Of a stretch of DNA of 64,000 nucleotides, positions 1 to 8,827 are shown piece after piece (position 1 is the first letter of the stretch; every line of letters starts with the position of its first letter). The position numbers and the translations under genes were made by a program. This stretch comes from Pseudoalteromonas luteoviolacea (lineage in GTDB: Bacteria > Pseudomonadota > Gammaproteobacteria > Enterobacterales > Alteromonadaceae), in NCBI RefSeq assembly GCF_018100925.1, contig NZ_JAGJEH010000003.1, forward strand, positions 372,001-436,000, read 5' to 3'. Below the pieces are notes generated by a model that saw only the letters and a program-made list of their open reading frames with translations, had not been told where the DNA came from and did no database searches.

Positions 1-420
1 CACCGTCATGACTGGGAATATGCTGCCGTATGGACCCTTGATGGTATGGTCACTCATGGGAGTTATAGTGCACACGGTGACCTTTTCACCAAATCAAAAG
101 ATCAGCTACCTTTTGAAAACGGACACTTAAAAATCGTATATCACAAAGATGGGCTACTCACTCACGCATTGAGATTTGCAAAAAGTAATGAAATTGCCGA
201 AAATGATTATGGTCGCTTTGTCACGCCTCCTATCATTAGTTGGTACCATATGCGCGGTGACGGGCTAACTAACCAAGCACTGCGTGATAAACTCAATCAA
301 TATGACTATGGATCCGCCACCTTACCAGTAAAAGACAGTCGATTTTTGAATAACATTAATCGCTTTAAGCCCAGTCAATTCCCGACCTTTTCAGCACAAG
401 ATGTGTTGTCAGCACAATAA
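1..420 (+). CDS. Nep1-like necrosis/ethylene-inducing (NPP1) protein, 3' part
   Basis: This is the C-terminal part of an NPP1-domain protein; the frame is open from the first base, so the start lies outside the window. The first seven visible residues are HRHDWEY, which contains the hallmark GHRHDWE motif of Nep1-like proteins; its acidic and histidine residues bind the divalent metal needed for membrane attack. Later family landmarks follow: a SAHG turn, a VYHKDG...THALRFAK block and a YDYGSATLPVKD block near the C-terminus. In the known family these are secreted cytolysins that bind plant sphingolipids, but bacterial and marine members exist whose target is unknown. The signal peptide is not visible here. 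The family call is firm. Toxicity and target are not shown. Confidence 0.9.
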   Translation, partial: HRHDWEYAAVWTLDGMVTHGSYSAHGDLFTKSKDQLPFENGHLKIVYHKDGLLTHALRFAKSNEIAENDYGRFVTPPIISWYHMRGDGLTNQALRDKLNQYDYGSATLPVKDSRFLNNINRFKPSQFPTFSAQDVLSAQ

Positions 421-425
421 TTAAT

Positions 426-448
426 TGAGGGTGCCCACTCCACCCTCA
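426..448 (+). terminator. Hairpin terminator candidate between convergent genes
   Basis: TGAGGGTG and CACCCTCA form a perfect 8-bp stem with a 7-base loop, directly after the NPP1 stop codon and before the end of the convergent gene. There is no T-run on the plus strand. On the minus strand the stem is followed by AT-rich sequence, so it may serve both genes. Confidence 0.55.
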
Positions 449-459
449 CTCAACAACCC

Positions 460-918
460 TTAAGCACTGTGCAACAAACACTGTCCTTCTAGCATTAATT
501 TATATTGGGCGAAAAACCGGCTATCCGACTCGGATTCTAATGGGCAAATAAAATACGCAATATCATCCCTAAACGGCTGGTTTTTGACATGCAAACCATC
601 CTCCCAATACAACACCGCATGTTTTATCAATTCTTCAAGGTACGTATGATCCCATTGGTAATGCACAAAGCCATGATGATCAGATAGATAGGGTGAGTAT
701 TCCGGTTTATATGACACACTGGTCACACCGTTTTTATGATCCGCAAATGCTTTTGCATCTTGCTCAGCGGTGTGCGGATTGACAAAGTAAGCGACATCTC
801 GACGTGGCGGTACTGCTTGAGGCAAACCAAATTTATCTCTAACCGCAGAGCACTCTACGACAACCCAAGATACAAAATGCGCCCCTATTTGATGATCCCA
901 TTTCAAGGCAACAAACAT
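460..918 (-). CDS. Hypothetical protein, 152 aa
   Basis: I do not recognise this family. The protein is soluble-looking, with no signal peptide or membrane segment, and is rich in aromatic residues, His and Asp. Two similar stretches of the type DVAYFVNP and DIAYFICP, each preceded by a Pro-Arg or Phe-Arg, suggest an internal duplication of a short beta-strand unit. The ATG is preceded by AAGGAG at good spacing, which is why this frame is preferred over the overlapping open frame on the other strand. It is convergent with the NPP1 gene and stands alone upstream of the divergent RND locus. Function is unknown. Confidence 0.7.
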   Translation of the reverse strand: MFVALKWDHQIGAHFVSWVVVECSAVRDKFGLPQAVPPRRDVAYFVNPHTAEQDAKAFADHKNGVTSVSYKPEYSPYLSDHHGFVHYQWDHTYLEELIKHAVLYWEDGLHVKNQPFRDDIAYFICPLESESDSRFFAQYKLMLEGQCLLHSA

Positions 919-1481
919 GACGATACTCCTTTTAACTGTATTAAAACATCAAGTGCTAGGCTGTTTGTCCTTAAACTTTTTCCTTTGAAAAGCAGTTATC
1001 TCGCATTAACCTAATCCGCATCCCAATGCGTTCAGTCATGCATGAATACACCTCAAAAGGCCGTCCCTAAACTTATGACGCGATTCTAATTCAGCGTCCA
1101 AAACATATACAGATAAACTTTGAAATATGGTGATATTCTTAACCTACATCAATCTCAAGTCAGTTTATAAGCTGCATACATTTTAAGTATGAATTTTTTT
1201 ATACACTACGAATTTTCACTTCCTAAACACACATATTCAGTCCCACTAGGTATGACCTAAACTTCACCGATTTAGTAGTAAGCTCATAGTCTTCTTAAAT
1301 TGCGTGTCAACGCAATACGTTTCAATCAATGAAAAATTGTTACAGCTTATTGCAAAATTGCAATCAAACGCGAGAAAAGTACCTTTTATCGTGTCATTTG
1401 TCAGCCGCTGATTTTTTGGTACTGGCAGTTTTTCCCTCAATCGTTACACTCCATCATGTACTGTTAAACTTGGATGTTGTG
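919..1481. other. Intergenic region before the RND operon
   Basis: About 560 bases without a convincing gene. It must carry the promoters of the leftward hypothetical gene and the rightward efflux operon. Two small dyads stand out: TAGGT-ATG-ACCTA at 1247-1259 and ATTGCGT-GTCA-ACGCAAT at 1299-1316. An open frame continues upstream of the RND start, but its residues do not resemble an RND N-terminus. Confidence 0.5.
1299..1316. promoter_or_regulatory. Perfect dyad upstream of RND operon, operator candidate
   Basis: ATTGCGT and ACGCAAT are perfect 7-bp arms separated by GTCA, about 165 bases before the RND start codon. The size and symmetry suit a dimeric repressor of the TetR or MarR kind. 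No regulator gene lies next to it in the window, so the binding protein is unknown. Confidence 0.35.
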
Positions 1482-4400
1482 ATGAATTTAACGCGCAGTT
1501 CCCTAAAAAACCCAGCCAGTGTGATAGTCATTCTGGCTTTAGTCATGGTGTTTGGATTGTTAAGTATATTTAAACTACCAATTCAACTTACACCAGATAT
1601 CGAACAACCTCAAATCACCATTTTTTCTGGCTGGCGACAAGCTGCCCCTGAAGAAATAGAATCCGTCATTATTGAGCCGCTAGAAAACGCAGTAAAAAAT
1701 ACACCAGGAGCACTGGAAGTTGATACCGTAATCAATCGCGGAAACGGTTTTATTTCGCTCACTTTCGCCATTGGCACCGATATGCAACAGGCAATGTTGG
1801 ATGTCTTAACTAACCTGAATCAAGCTCCTCCTCTGCCACTGGATGCATTAGATCCAGTTGTTTCGGCTGGCGGCGGCTTTGGTGGAGGCGGCGGAACTGC
1901 TGCAGCCACCTTGCTGGTTACACCGCTCGATGCTGGTGAACAAGGCTTAAGCTTTGATATGGCGCAATACCAAAAGCAAATAGACGAGATCATTGAACCT
2001 CGGCTATCGCAAATCCAAGGGGTATCTCGAGTTGATTTGGCCAGTGAGCGAGACCGTGAATTACGTGTAACATTTGACCCACACAAGGCGGCAGCGCTGG
2101 GGATCAGTATCAATCAAATTCGGCAAACGCTACGTGCCTCCCAAGACACATCTTCGGGGCTCGCCAATGTTGGCCGTAGACAGTACACAGTGCGTTTTAC
2201 AGGGCAATATGACTTACAAGATATGCTGCAAATGCGCGTCGGATACTCCAATGATCGACCCATTTATTTAGGCGATATTGCCACCGTGAAAGAGACTTTC
2301 TCTGATCGGCTTGGTATGAGTGGTAGGAATGGACAGCCCGCTTACTATATCCGTATTTCACGCGTTAACGACGCCAATACCGTTGCACTGTTAGATGATA
2401 TTAACCTCGCCATCAAAGAACTCAACGCGGGCCCGCTAAGCGAAGCAGGTTTAAGTATTGAGCTCAGCTTTGATGCGTCTGTACATATTCGAAACGCCCT
2501 ACTGCTAGTGAAAAGCAACTTAGGTTTAGGTGTTCTACTATCTTGCATCATTTTATGGCTGTTCTTTCGCGGTGTTAAAACAACGATGGTCATTGCCGCA
2601 ACGATACCCGTGTCTTTAATGGTCGCATTTTTGGCGCTCAATATATTTGATCGCAGTATCAATGTTATCTCTTTAGCAGGACTCGCGTTCGCTGTAGGGT
2701 TAGTCCTCGACGCAGCTATCATAGTGCAAGAAAATATAGCTCGGCTAAAATCGGAAGGCTTCGAAAATGGCAAGGCGGCTCTAAAGGGAGCGACTCAGGT
2801 AGCCGGCGCGCTCTTTGCTTCGACAGCGACCAGCGTAGCCATCTTTTTACCTATTTTATTTATGGCCGGAATTGAAGGCCAACTGTTTTCTGATTTAGCC
2901 CTAACCCTTTCAATTGCCGTTATTGCATCCCTTGTCAGCGCATTAACCATCATTCCAATCGCCAATCGTTACATACCTGATAGAAAAGCAAAACAAGACC
3001 CCTATCAAGCATACTGGCATAAGCTCACTAATTTTATTATGAAGTTAACCAACTCACGCGCGAAACAAACAGGCTGGATAGTGGGTCTATTGGGATGTTC
3101 CATGCTAATCACATTTACCATGTTACCAAAAACAGACTTCATGCCCCAAGCACCTACAGATGGCTTCTTCTTTTCGCTCGTTACACCACCAGGCGGAAAC
3201 ATAAACTATATGGAAGAAGAATTGCTAAAACGCGTTAAAGCTCGCCTAATGCCCCATTACACTGGGGAAAAACAGCCGGGCATAAAGGATTTCAATTTTT
3301 ACTTATTTGGCACAAACGCTGGTGGGTTTATTTATTCCGCAGATCCTCAACGGGTTGAAGAGTTGATGAAAGTGACTCGCGAGGAAATTCTTGTCGACCT
3401 GCCCGATACACAGGTGTTCCTATTCCGCGGTTCTATGATTCAAGTGTCCAATGGGGGAGATGGCCGTAATATTGATATCGAAATCACCGGTCCAAATATG
3501 GATGATCTTATCACTGGTGCTAAAACGGCTTTATCTGCGGTCAAGGAGGCCATTCCACAGGCAACCGCACAACCACAACCACGCTTAGATATGGCTGAGC
3601 CTGAATTGAGATTGCACCCCAATGATCGTCGAATCACGCAAGCCGGACTCTCTCGTCAAGACGTCTCTCAGGCCATACAAGCATTTACTGGCGGACTATT
3701 CATCAACGAATACTTTAACGGAAATGACCGCATGAACGTTATTTTACGCGCTTCGAGCTGGGACTCGCCAGAAGCCTTAAAATCACTCCCTATCGTCACC
3801 CCAGACGCTGGTATTCAGACAGTTGGAGAGTTGGCGCATGTCGAACGTACTGTTGGTCCTAGCCAGCTGCGTCGTGTCAATGGTCGTAGAACGGTTAGCG
3901 TGGTCGTAACGCCACCAGCAGACATGTCTTTGGAGCAAGCGCAACAAATTTTAAGCACACAGGTGATCCCTAAAGTCAAAGAAGTACTGCCAGAAACCGC
4001 TGGTGTGATTCTTTCCGGCAATGCGCAAAAAATGAACTCTGCAATTCAAGAGATGGCCATTAACTTTGTGCTGGCTCTGTTTATTTTATTTTTGTTGATG
4101 AGTGCGCTGTTTAAATCGGCTAAAGATAGCTTATTGGTGCTCATGGTTATGCCATTGGCAGCGGCCGGTGGCGTAATAGCACTCTATATTCTCAACTTAT
4201 TCACTTTTCAATCGCTCGACTTGCTGACCATGATCGGCTTTATCATCTTGCTTGGTTTGGTCGTGAATAATGCCATTTTGTTGGTCGATCAGACTCGCAT
4301 CGCAGAAGCGGCGGGTATGCCTAGGCAAGATGCAGTGCGTCAAGCTGTCCTGTTGCGAGCAAGGCCGGTCTACTTGAGTACGTTAACCAGCCTGTTTGGT

Positions 4401-4604
4401 ATGTTGCCACTGACGTTAGTACCAGGTGTAGGAGCAGAGATTTACCGCGGTCTAGCCACAGTGATAGTCGGCGGAATGGCGATAAGCGCCCTGTTCACAC
4501 TGCTCCTCATGCCGAGCTTATTACAGCTAGGTAAAGGTAAATACTCTCGCCCAGAGCAAAATAGTGAACACAAACCCTCGCTCAATCTAGTGTCAAACCA
4601 ATAA
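1482..4604 (+). CDS. RND-family efflux pump permease (inner membrane)
   Basis: A 1040-residue inner-membrane transporter of the resistance-nodulation-division superfamily, which uses the proton gradient to export compounds from periplasm or membrane. The usual plan is visible: an N-terminal helix (VIVILALVMVFGLLSIF), a porter domain beginning LPIQLTPDIEQPQ, a membrane block at roughly 340-520 with RND motifs such as GLVLDAAIIVQENI, a second porter domain, and a C-terminal membrane block ending in LLGLVVNNAILLVDQ. A glycine-rich stretch near residue 135 is unusual in the porter loop. I chose the ATG giving MNLTRSSLKNP because the pump N-terminus begins there; an upstream in-frame ATG would add 51 atypical residues. 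The adaptor gene follows after 10 bases. No outer-membrane channel gene is present, so a distant TolC is likely used. The substrate cannot be read from sequence. Confidence 0.93.
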   Translation: MNLTRSSLKNPASVIVILALVMVFGLLSIFKLPIQLTPDIEQPQITIFSGWRQAAPEEIESVIIEPLENAVKNTPGALEVDTVINRGNGFISLTFAIGTDMQQAMLDVLTNLNQAPPLPLDALDPVVSAGGGFGGGGGTAAATLLVTPLDAGEQGLSFDMAQYQKQIDEIIEPRLSQIQGVSRVDLASERDRELRVTFDPHKAAALGISINQIRQTLRASQDTSSGLANVGRRQYTVRFTGQYDLQDMLQMRVGYSNDRPIYLGDIATVKETFSDRLGMSGRNGQPAYYIRISRVNDANTVALLDDINLAIKELNAGPLSEAGLSIELSFDASVHIRNALLLVKSNLGLGVLLSCIILWLFFRGVKTTMVIAATIPVSLMVAFLALNIFDRSINVISLAGLAFAVGLVLDAAIIVQENIARLKSEGFENGKAALKGATQVAGALFASTATSVAIFLPILFMAGIEGQLFSDLALTLSIAVIASLVSALTIIPIANRYIPDRKAKQDPYQAYWHKLTNFIMKLTNSRAKQTGWIVGLLGCSMLITFTMLPKTDFMPQAPTDGFFFSLVTPPGGNINYMEEELLKRVKARLMPHYTGEKQPGIKDFNFYLFGTNAGGFIYSADPQRVEELMKVTREEILVDLPDTQVFLFRGSMIQVSNGGDGRNIDIEITGPNMDDLITGAKTALSAVKEAIPQATAQPQPRLDMAEPELRLHPNDRRITQAGLSRQDVSQAIQAFTGGLFINEYFNGNDRMNVILRASSWDSPEALKSLPIVTPDAGIQTVGELAHVERTVGPSQLRRVNGRRTVSVVVTPPADMSLEQAQQILSTQVIPKVKEVLPETAGVILSGNAQKMNSAIQEMAINFVLALFILFLLMSALFKSAKDSLLVLMVMPLAAAGGVIALYILNLFTFQSLDLLTMIGFIILLGLVVNNAILLVDQTRIAEAAGMPRQDAVRQAVLLRARPVYLSTLTSLFGMLPLTLVPGVGAEIYRGLATVIVGGMAISALFTLLLMPSLLQLGKGKYSRPEQNSEHKPSLNLVSNQ

Positions 4605-4614
4605 GGAAGTAACA

Positions 4615-5700
4615 ATGCGTAAAACACCTTTCACCGTTAAATTTTTCTCATTGGCCTTGGCATGCAGCACATTCATGTATAGCTCAATCAGTACCGCCGC
4701 ACTGCCAATTGCCGTGGAGTCCGTTACGCAAGCGCCATTGACTAGCTCTTTGGCAGTCAACGGTACCCTATATGGCAAGCAAGATGTCGTATTGACAGCC
4801 GGATTAGCCGGCAGGCTGCTGTTTGTTGCAGAGCCCGGTCAGCAGGTAAACGAAGGAGAAGTGCTGGTCCGTATGGATACTCTCCCTCTCGAGCTAGAAC
4901 GAGCACGCCAGCAAGAAATGTTAAACCGTGCCAAAGTGAACCTCAGGTTTCACAAGCAGGAACTTAGCCGATTGAAAAAATTGGCGAAAACCAACAGTGC
5001 AGCGGCAACACAAGTTGATAGTGTTCAGAACCAACACGATTTAGCTTTGTCTGATATCGCGCTGGCAGAAATTGAATTGCGCGTAATAGCAGAGCAACTC
5101 ACCAGAGCGACCATTCGTGCGCCATTTACAGGAGTCGTCAGCGAGCGTTTCAAGCGTGCAGGCAGAGAAGTGAGCCGCGCAAGTGAATTGCTCAATTTTG
5201 TTGATATCCATAATCTAGAAACCAGATTATATGTGCCAGTCAAATATCTACACTACTTAAAACCGGGTATCTCTTTACCCATACAAAGCGGTGATTTGGA
5301 CAAGCCGACTATAAGCACAGCCACCATTACCAGCGTGATCCCAGCCACAGATCCTCGCTCTCAAACGGTGGAGGTGCGGGCTAAACTAATCGCAGACCAA
5401 CATACCTTTGCGGTTGGGCAGTTGGTGGACGTCACGGTGCCGCTACAGTCGAAAAAACCAGTCATGTTAATTAACAGAGACGCTTTAATTATTCGCCAAA
5501 CAGGGATCCATATAGTCAAAGTGTCACAAGATAATACCGTTCAGCAAATACCTGTCACCGTCGGAAAAGGCGAAGGTAAATTGGTCGAGATCATACCGTC
5601 AGATGATGAGCGCCAATTGCTTGTTGGTGATCGTATTGCGGTACGAGGCGCCGAGCGTCTAACCGATGGACAGGAGGTTGAGGTACAAGCTAGCAATTAA
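4615..5700 (+). CDS. RND efflux periplasmic adaptor (membrane fusion protein)
   Basis: Periplasmic adaptor linking the upstream RND permease to an outer-membrane channel. It has an N-terminal signal sequence ending around STAALP, a first lipoyl half with GRLLFVAEPGQQVNEGEVL, a helical hairpin (about residues 95-160) rich in Arg, Glu, Gln and Leu, the second lipoyl half (ATIRAPFTGVVSERF), and a beta-barrel and membrane-proximal region. At 361 residues it is of normal length for the HlyD/AcrA-type adaptors. The start has AAGGAAG at ideal spacing and sits 10 bases after the permease, so both are co-transcribed. The order permease then adaptor is the reverse of acrAB. A terminator hairpin follows. 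Confidence 0.92.
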   Translation: MRKTPFTVKFFSLALACSTFMYSSISTAALPIAVESVTQAPLTSSLAVNGTLYGKQDVVLTAGLAGRLLFVAEPGQQVNEGEVLVRMDTLPLELERARQQEMLNRAKVNLRFHKQELSRLKKLAKTNSAAATQVDSVQNQHDLALSDIALAEIELRVIAEQLTRATIRAPFTGVVSERFKRAGREVSRASELLNFVDIHNLETRLYVPVKYLHYLKPGISLPIQSGDLDKPTISTATITSVIPATDPRSQTVEVRAKLIADQHTFAVGQLVDVTVPLQSKKPVMLINRDALIIRQTGIHIVKVSQDNTVQQIPVTVGKGEGKLVEIIPSDDERQLLVGDRIAVRGAERLTDGQEVEVQASN

Positions 5701-5719
5701 ACAATCAAATACTAGCCCA

Positions 5720-5755
5720 ATGAGTCTGCTTATGGATGAGTATGACTCATTTTTA
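5720..5755 (+). terminator. Rho-independent terminator after efflux operon
   Basis: ATGAGTC pairs with GACTCAT, or alternatively ATGAGT at 5736 pairs with ACTCAT across a 3-base loop. Both foldings end in the same TTTTT run. It sits 20 bases after the adaptor stop codon. Confidence 0.7.
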
Positions 5756-5883
5756 TATTGTTTATTATCAATAATTTAATATAATTTAACCAACAAAACC
5801 TCGATATTTCAGCAAGTTTAATTAGCACTTTTTAGCAACCTCAAACAAGCTACTCCTTGTCCCCAACAACGGAGTAATTACAC

Positions 5884-6810
5884 ATGCTGATAAATAAAAT
5901 TCTAATAAAAACTCAAGCGTGCTTATTGGTAGCCGGCACAGTTGGTATCTGTGCAACCGCCAATGCCAAATCACCTCAAATCATGTTTGATGACTTTAGT
6001 TACAGCCAGTTTTCTGACGCAGAAAAAAATGGTTGGCAAATTAGAGATGAAGTCGGTCATCCTGGTATTAAAAATGCGACTTGGTGGCGAGAGGGTGTCA
6101 CATTTCATCCCGACTCCATCAACCATAACAATACGGTGATGCGTATCACTGCAAAAACCGATGGCTCAGCTCAAAATACTCGCCATACCCAAGTGTGTCA
6201 CAGCCGCAAATTCAAAGAAGGCACCTACGCTGCACGTGTTTATTTTAACGATGCACCACAATATGGCCCGGACGGTGACGCAGTAATACAAACATTTTAT
6301 GCCATCAGCCCGCTCAAAGCGCCAATGGACAAAAACTACAGTGAAATGGATTTCGAGTATTTACCTAATGGTGGTTGGGGTACGGAGCGGCTCGCACTCT
6401 TTGCCACTTCTTGGGAAACTTTTCAGCTGACGCCGTGGACCAAAGTCAACGCATACGATTATCACATTGAGTCTCTGCAAGGTTGGAATACCCTTGTGCT
6501 CCAAGTTGCTGACAATACCCTTAAGTACTATGTAAACGGCTATCTATTTGCCCAACACGGTGCTGATGTCTACCCAGAGGTTCCTATGTCAATCAACTTT
6601 AATCAGTGGTTTGACCCAAATAAGCTGGTCCAGTCTACCGAAATGCGCCAATATTATCAGGATGTAGATTGGGTCTATTTCGTCAAAAATGAAGTCGTAG
6701 AACCTACCGCTGTTGTCAAAGCCGTTGAGCAATTAAGAAAGAGCAATGTAGCTCAACGAGACACAGTTCCTGACTGGAAGCCAAAACAACCTGACTACTG
6801 TAGTCTCTAA
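5884..6810 (+). CDS. Secreted GH16-like glycoside hydrolase
   Basis: A 308-residue exported protein with the fold signature of glycoside hydrolase family 16, whose members cut beta-1,3/1,4-glucans, agar, carrageenan or porphyran. The N-terminus is a signal peptide ending near ANAK. The catalytic motif reads EMDFE with E154, D156 and E158, matching the E-x-D-x-E pattern of nucleophile, helper and acid/base. Aromatic subsite residues surround it (WWREG, NGGWG, NFNQWFDP). The C-terminal 40 residues are polar and look like a tail. The ATG has GGAG upstream. It ends tail-to-tail with the regulator on the opposite strand, overlapping by 4 bases. The substrate is not predictable by eye; a marine polysaccharide is a reasonable guess. 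Confidence 0.8.
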   Translation: MLINKILIKTQACLLVAGTVGICATANAKSPQIMFDDFSYSQFSDAEKNGWQIRDEVGHPGIKNATWWREGVTFHPDSINHNNTVMRITAKTDGSAQNTRHTQVCHSRKFKEGTYAARVYFNDAPQYGPDGDAVIQTFYAISPLKAPMDKNYSEMDFEYLPNGGWGTERLALFATSWETFQLTPWTKVNAYDYHIESLQGWNTLVLQVADNTLKYYVNGYLFAQHGADVYPEVPMSINFNQWFDPNKLVQSTEMRQYYQDVDWVYFVKNEVVEPTAVVKAVEQLRKSNVAQRDTVPDWKPKQPDYCSL

Positions 6811-8441
6811 TTCACTGTATGAATAGGCACTTGTGCGAACCATGCCTGCACCCGCGCGATAAGGTGAGGATTATCTGCAAGGTGTGCGATATCAAGGGCC
6901 TGTTGTGCCAAAGTACTAGCTCGTGTTTTATCCCCTAAATCACGGTGCATATCCGCCTGAGCAAGTAACACCCAAATTTGATTTGGGTGAGCGTTGCTTT
7001 CGTCAGCGACCTGCTTTGCTCTGGCAAAATAGTGCTTAGCTTCACTGATCTCCTGTTGCGCAATAGCGATTTTTGCCAACTCAATTAAGGCAGCTGTTTG
7101 TCCATATTGGCCATGAAAACTCTGATGATACTCAAGCGCAGCCAATAGCCAACGAGTCGCCTCGCTATAATGGCCTTGTAATCGCTTGATTTTTCCCAAC
7201 TCTTCGTAAGAGTAGGCAATAAAAAGCTTGTCTTGGCTCGATTGTGCAAGCCCTTTCGCATTAGCAATATATCGCTCTGCCATATCTAACTCTTGCTCCC
7301 TGTCTTCACCTCTGGGCCAATGGATAAGCAGGTACCCAATCATCAAATTTGCCCGCAAGTGTTCTTTTTGGCCCATCGATAGGTCTTCCAGAGCTAAACT
7401 CCCTTGCAACAAAGCAATTGCCTGCTCTAATTGATACGTATTAGCTAAACTTCCTGCCAAATACCGCCTTGCTGCTAGCATGTTTGGCTCTTCAATTAAT
7501 GCCCCACGAAACAGCGTGATAGCCGCATCAAAATTACGTTGCAAGTAAGCATTTACTCCTTTGGCAAAAGCTTGGTTGCTAAAGGCACTGTAGTAGCTTT
7601 GGTCACTCATTCTCTCGCGTTGACCAAACCTTTGTGCCAATACAGAAATAAGCTGATTGAATGCATCATCGACACTTTGCGAGAGAATCACCCCTTGCTC
7701 GGGGCCTTGTTGTGCGTGCAACGTGTAGTGTAATTGCAGATCTTGAGGGTAACCTGTCAGCCTTGTCTGCACTATCAATTGAGCGTCTAGTTTTTGTTGA
7801 AGTTTAAAGACAAATTGTGCGATAGATCGTCGCTCTTTTATCTTTCGCTGCTGGAGGTGCTCTATCGCGAGTAGCACATTATCCGTATTGCTCACGGGCA
7901 AATCGGTTTGTTTTGCAAGTGCATGCGTTAATTGATCCATCCCTTTAATAGGTACCCACTCATGCAGCTTATCTGGCATATGATTTTCGACAGGCAAAAA
8001 GGCTATGGTTGGCAATTGGGCGGTATTTTTTTTAACGAACACAATGTAGCTCAGCCCCAGTAGCAGGGTAACAGCCAAAAAGCCTAGTGCCAGAAATCTA
8101 GCTTCAAAGTAGCGTTTTGGTTGACCCGCCTTTTGCACCAACTCTATATCTGCTACCCAGCGGTAACCTTTTTTCGGAAACGTTTTTATCGTATTTGCCC
8201 CGAGCAAATCCCGGATCTCTTTGATAGATTGTACAAGTACTTGATCTTGTACAACTAGGTCACGCCATATTTGCTCAAGTAGCTCTTGCTTGGTCACAAC
8301 TCGGTCTGAGTTTTCAACTAATAAGGTTAAAACTTGCAATGTCTTAGCACGTATATCAATGGGTTTTTGCTGTGTGTCCAATGTACAAACAACAACACCA
8401 CGGACAAGATCGACTTCCTTGTTATCAACTTTAAAGCGCAT
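6807..8441 (-). CDS. CadC/ToxR-like membrane regulator with C-terminal TPR domain
   Basis: A one-component transmembrane regulator of 544 residues. Residues about 5-105 form an OmpR-type winged helix (KQELLEQIW, then VLVQSIKEIRDLLG and TFPKKGYRWVAD, the typical wing). A single membrane helix follows at about 122-140 (LALGFLAVTLLLGLSYIVF). The periplasmic part contains a region possibly related to adenylate-cyclase-associated domains and then several TPR-type helical pairs to the end. Such proteins bind DNA from the membrane and sense periplasmic signals. I prefer the ATG; a GTG lies one codon upstream. A perfect palindrome sits about 22 bases before the start. Targets are unknown; the convergent GH16 gene and the oxidase gene behind it are candidates. 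Confidence 0.85.
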   Translation of the reverse strand: MRFKVDNKEVDLVRGVVVCTLDTQQKPIDIRAKTLQVLTLLVENSDRVVTKQELLEQIWRDLVVQDQVLVQSIKEIRDLLGANTIKTFPKKGYRWVADIELVQKAGQPKRYFEARFLALGFLAVTLLLGLSYIVFVKKNTAQLPTIAFLPVENHMPDKLHEWVPIKGMDQLTHALAKQTDLPVSNTDNVLLAIEHLQQRKIKERRSIAQFVFKLQQKLDAQLIVQTRLTGYPQDLQLHYTLHAQQGPEQGVILSQSVDDAFNQLISVLAQRFGQRERMSDQSYYSAFSNQAFAKGVNAYLQRNFDAAITLFRGALIEEPNMLAARRYLAGSLANTYQLEQAIALLQGSLALEDLSMGQKEHLRANLMIGYLLIHWPRGEDREQELDMAERYIANAKGLAQSSQDKLFIAYSYEELGKIKRLQGHYSEATRWLLAALEYHQSFHGQYGQTAALIELAKIAIAQQEISEAKHYFARAKQVADESNAHPNQIWVLLAQADMHRDLGDKTRASTLAQQALDIAHLADNPHLIARVQAWFAQVPIHTVN

Positions 8442-8462
8442 CACTCACACCATTAAATAGGT

Positions 8463-8476
8463 TTCACAGCTGTGAA
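8463..8476. promoter_or_regulatory. 14-bp perfect palindrome upstream of the regulator gene
   Basis: TTCACAGCTGTGAA reads identically on both strands and lies in the leader of the winged-helix regulator, 21 bases upstream of its ATG. It could be an operator for autoregulation. It is not a CRP site, whose half-sites are in the opposite order. Confidence 0.4.
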
Positions 8477-8827
8477 TTATAACCATATGTTTTACATATA
8501 GTTTGCCTCAATGCCTTACTCCACTCAAGCTCCATAAGATAATCTTCAGAGGCAATTTAATTGATATACTTCAAGGTACTTATAAAAACCACCTGCCTTT
8601 CACTTCAAACCCACAAATTTAACCTTTGTGCTACATTTAATTGAATTCGTTCAAATGCACCATAAACAGCCGTGCCAAGGTGCCTTTACGAACTTGTACA
8701 AATACCAGCAAGGTTTGATGTATATCGCAGATTTAATGATCTGCTTTTGCAGCACAGTCGCAGTAGTCGTTTTATAGGAGTAGTCGTCTGCCAGAGTAGA
8801 CTTAACCATTGAGGCTAAGGAAAAACT
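8477..8827. other. Intergenic region between divergent regulator and oxidase
   Basis: About 350 bases with no supported gene; it must hold the oxidase promoter. TTGCCTC at 8503-8509 and GAGGCAA at 8549-8555 form widely spaced inverted arms. A 9-bp direct repeat lies near the oxidase start and is listed separately. Confidence 0.5.
8762..8787 (+). promoter_or_regulatory. Direct repeat AGTAGTCGT x2 before the amino-acid oxidase
   Basis: Two perfect copies of AGTAGTCGT begin 17 bases apart, 41 to 66 bases before the oxidase ATG. Winged-helix regulators of the OmpR/CadC class commonly bind direct repeats, so this is a candidate site for the divergent regulator. The link is inference. Confidence 0.35.

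Noticed and set aside
736..1014. Rightward reading frame opposite the 152-aa hypothetical gene
   Set aside because: No ribosome-binding site, unlikely composition, and the leftward gene has AAGGAG before its ATG.
1329..1481. N-terminal extension of the RND permease
   Set aside because: The 51 residues do not resemble an RND start, while the ATG at 1482 gives the conserved N-terminus.
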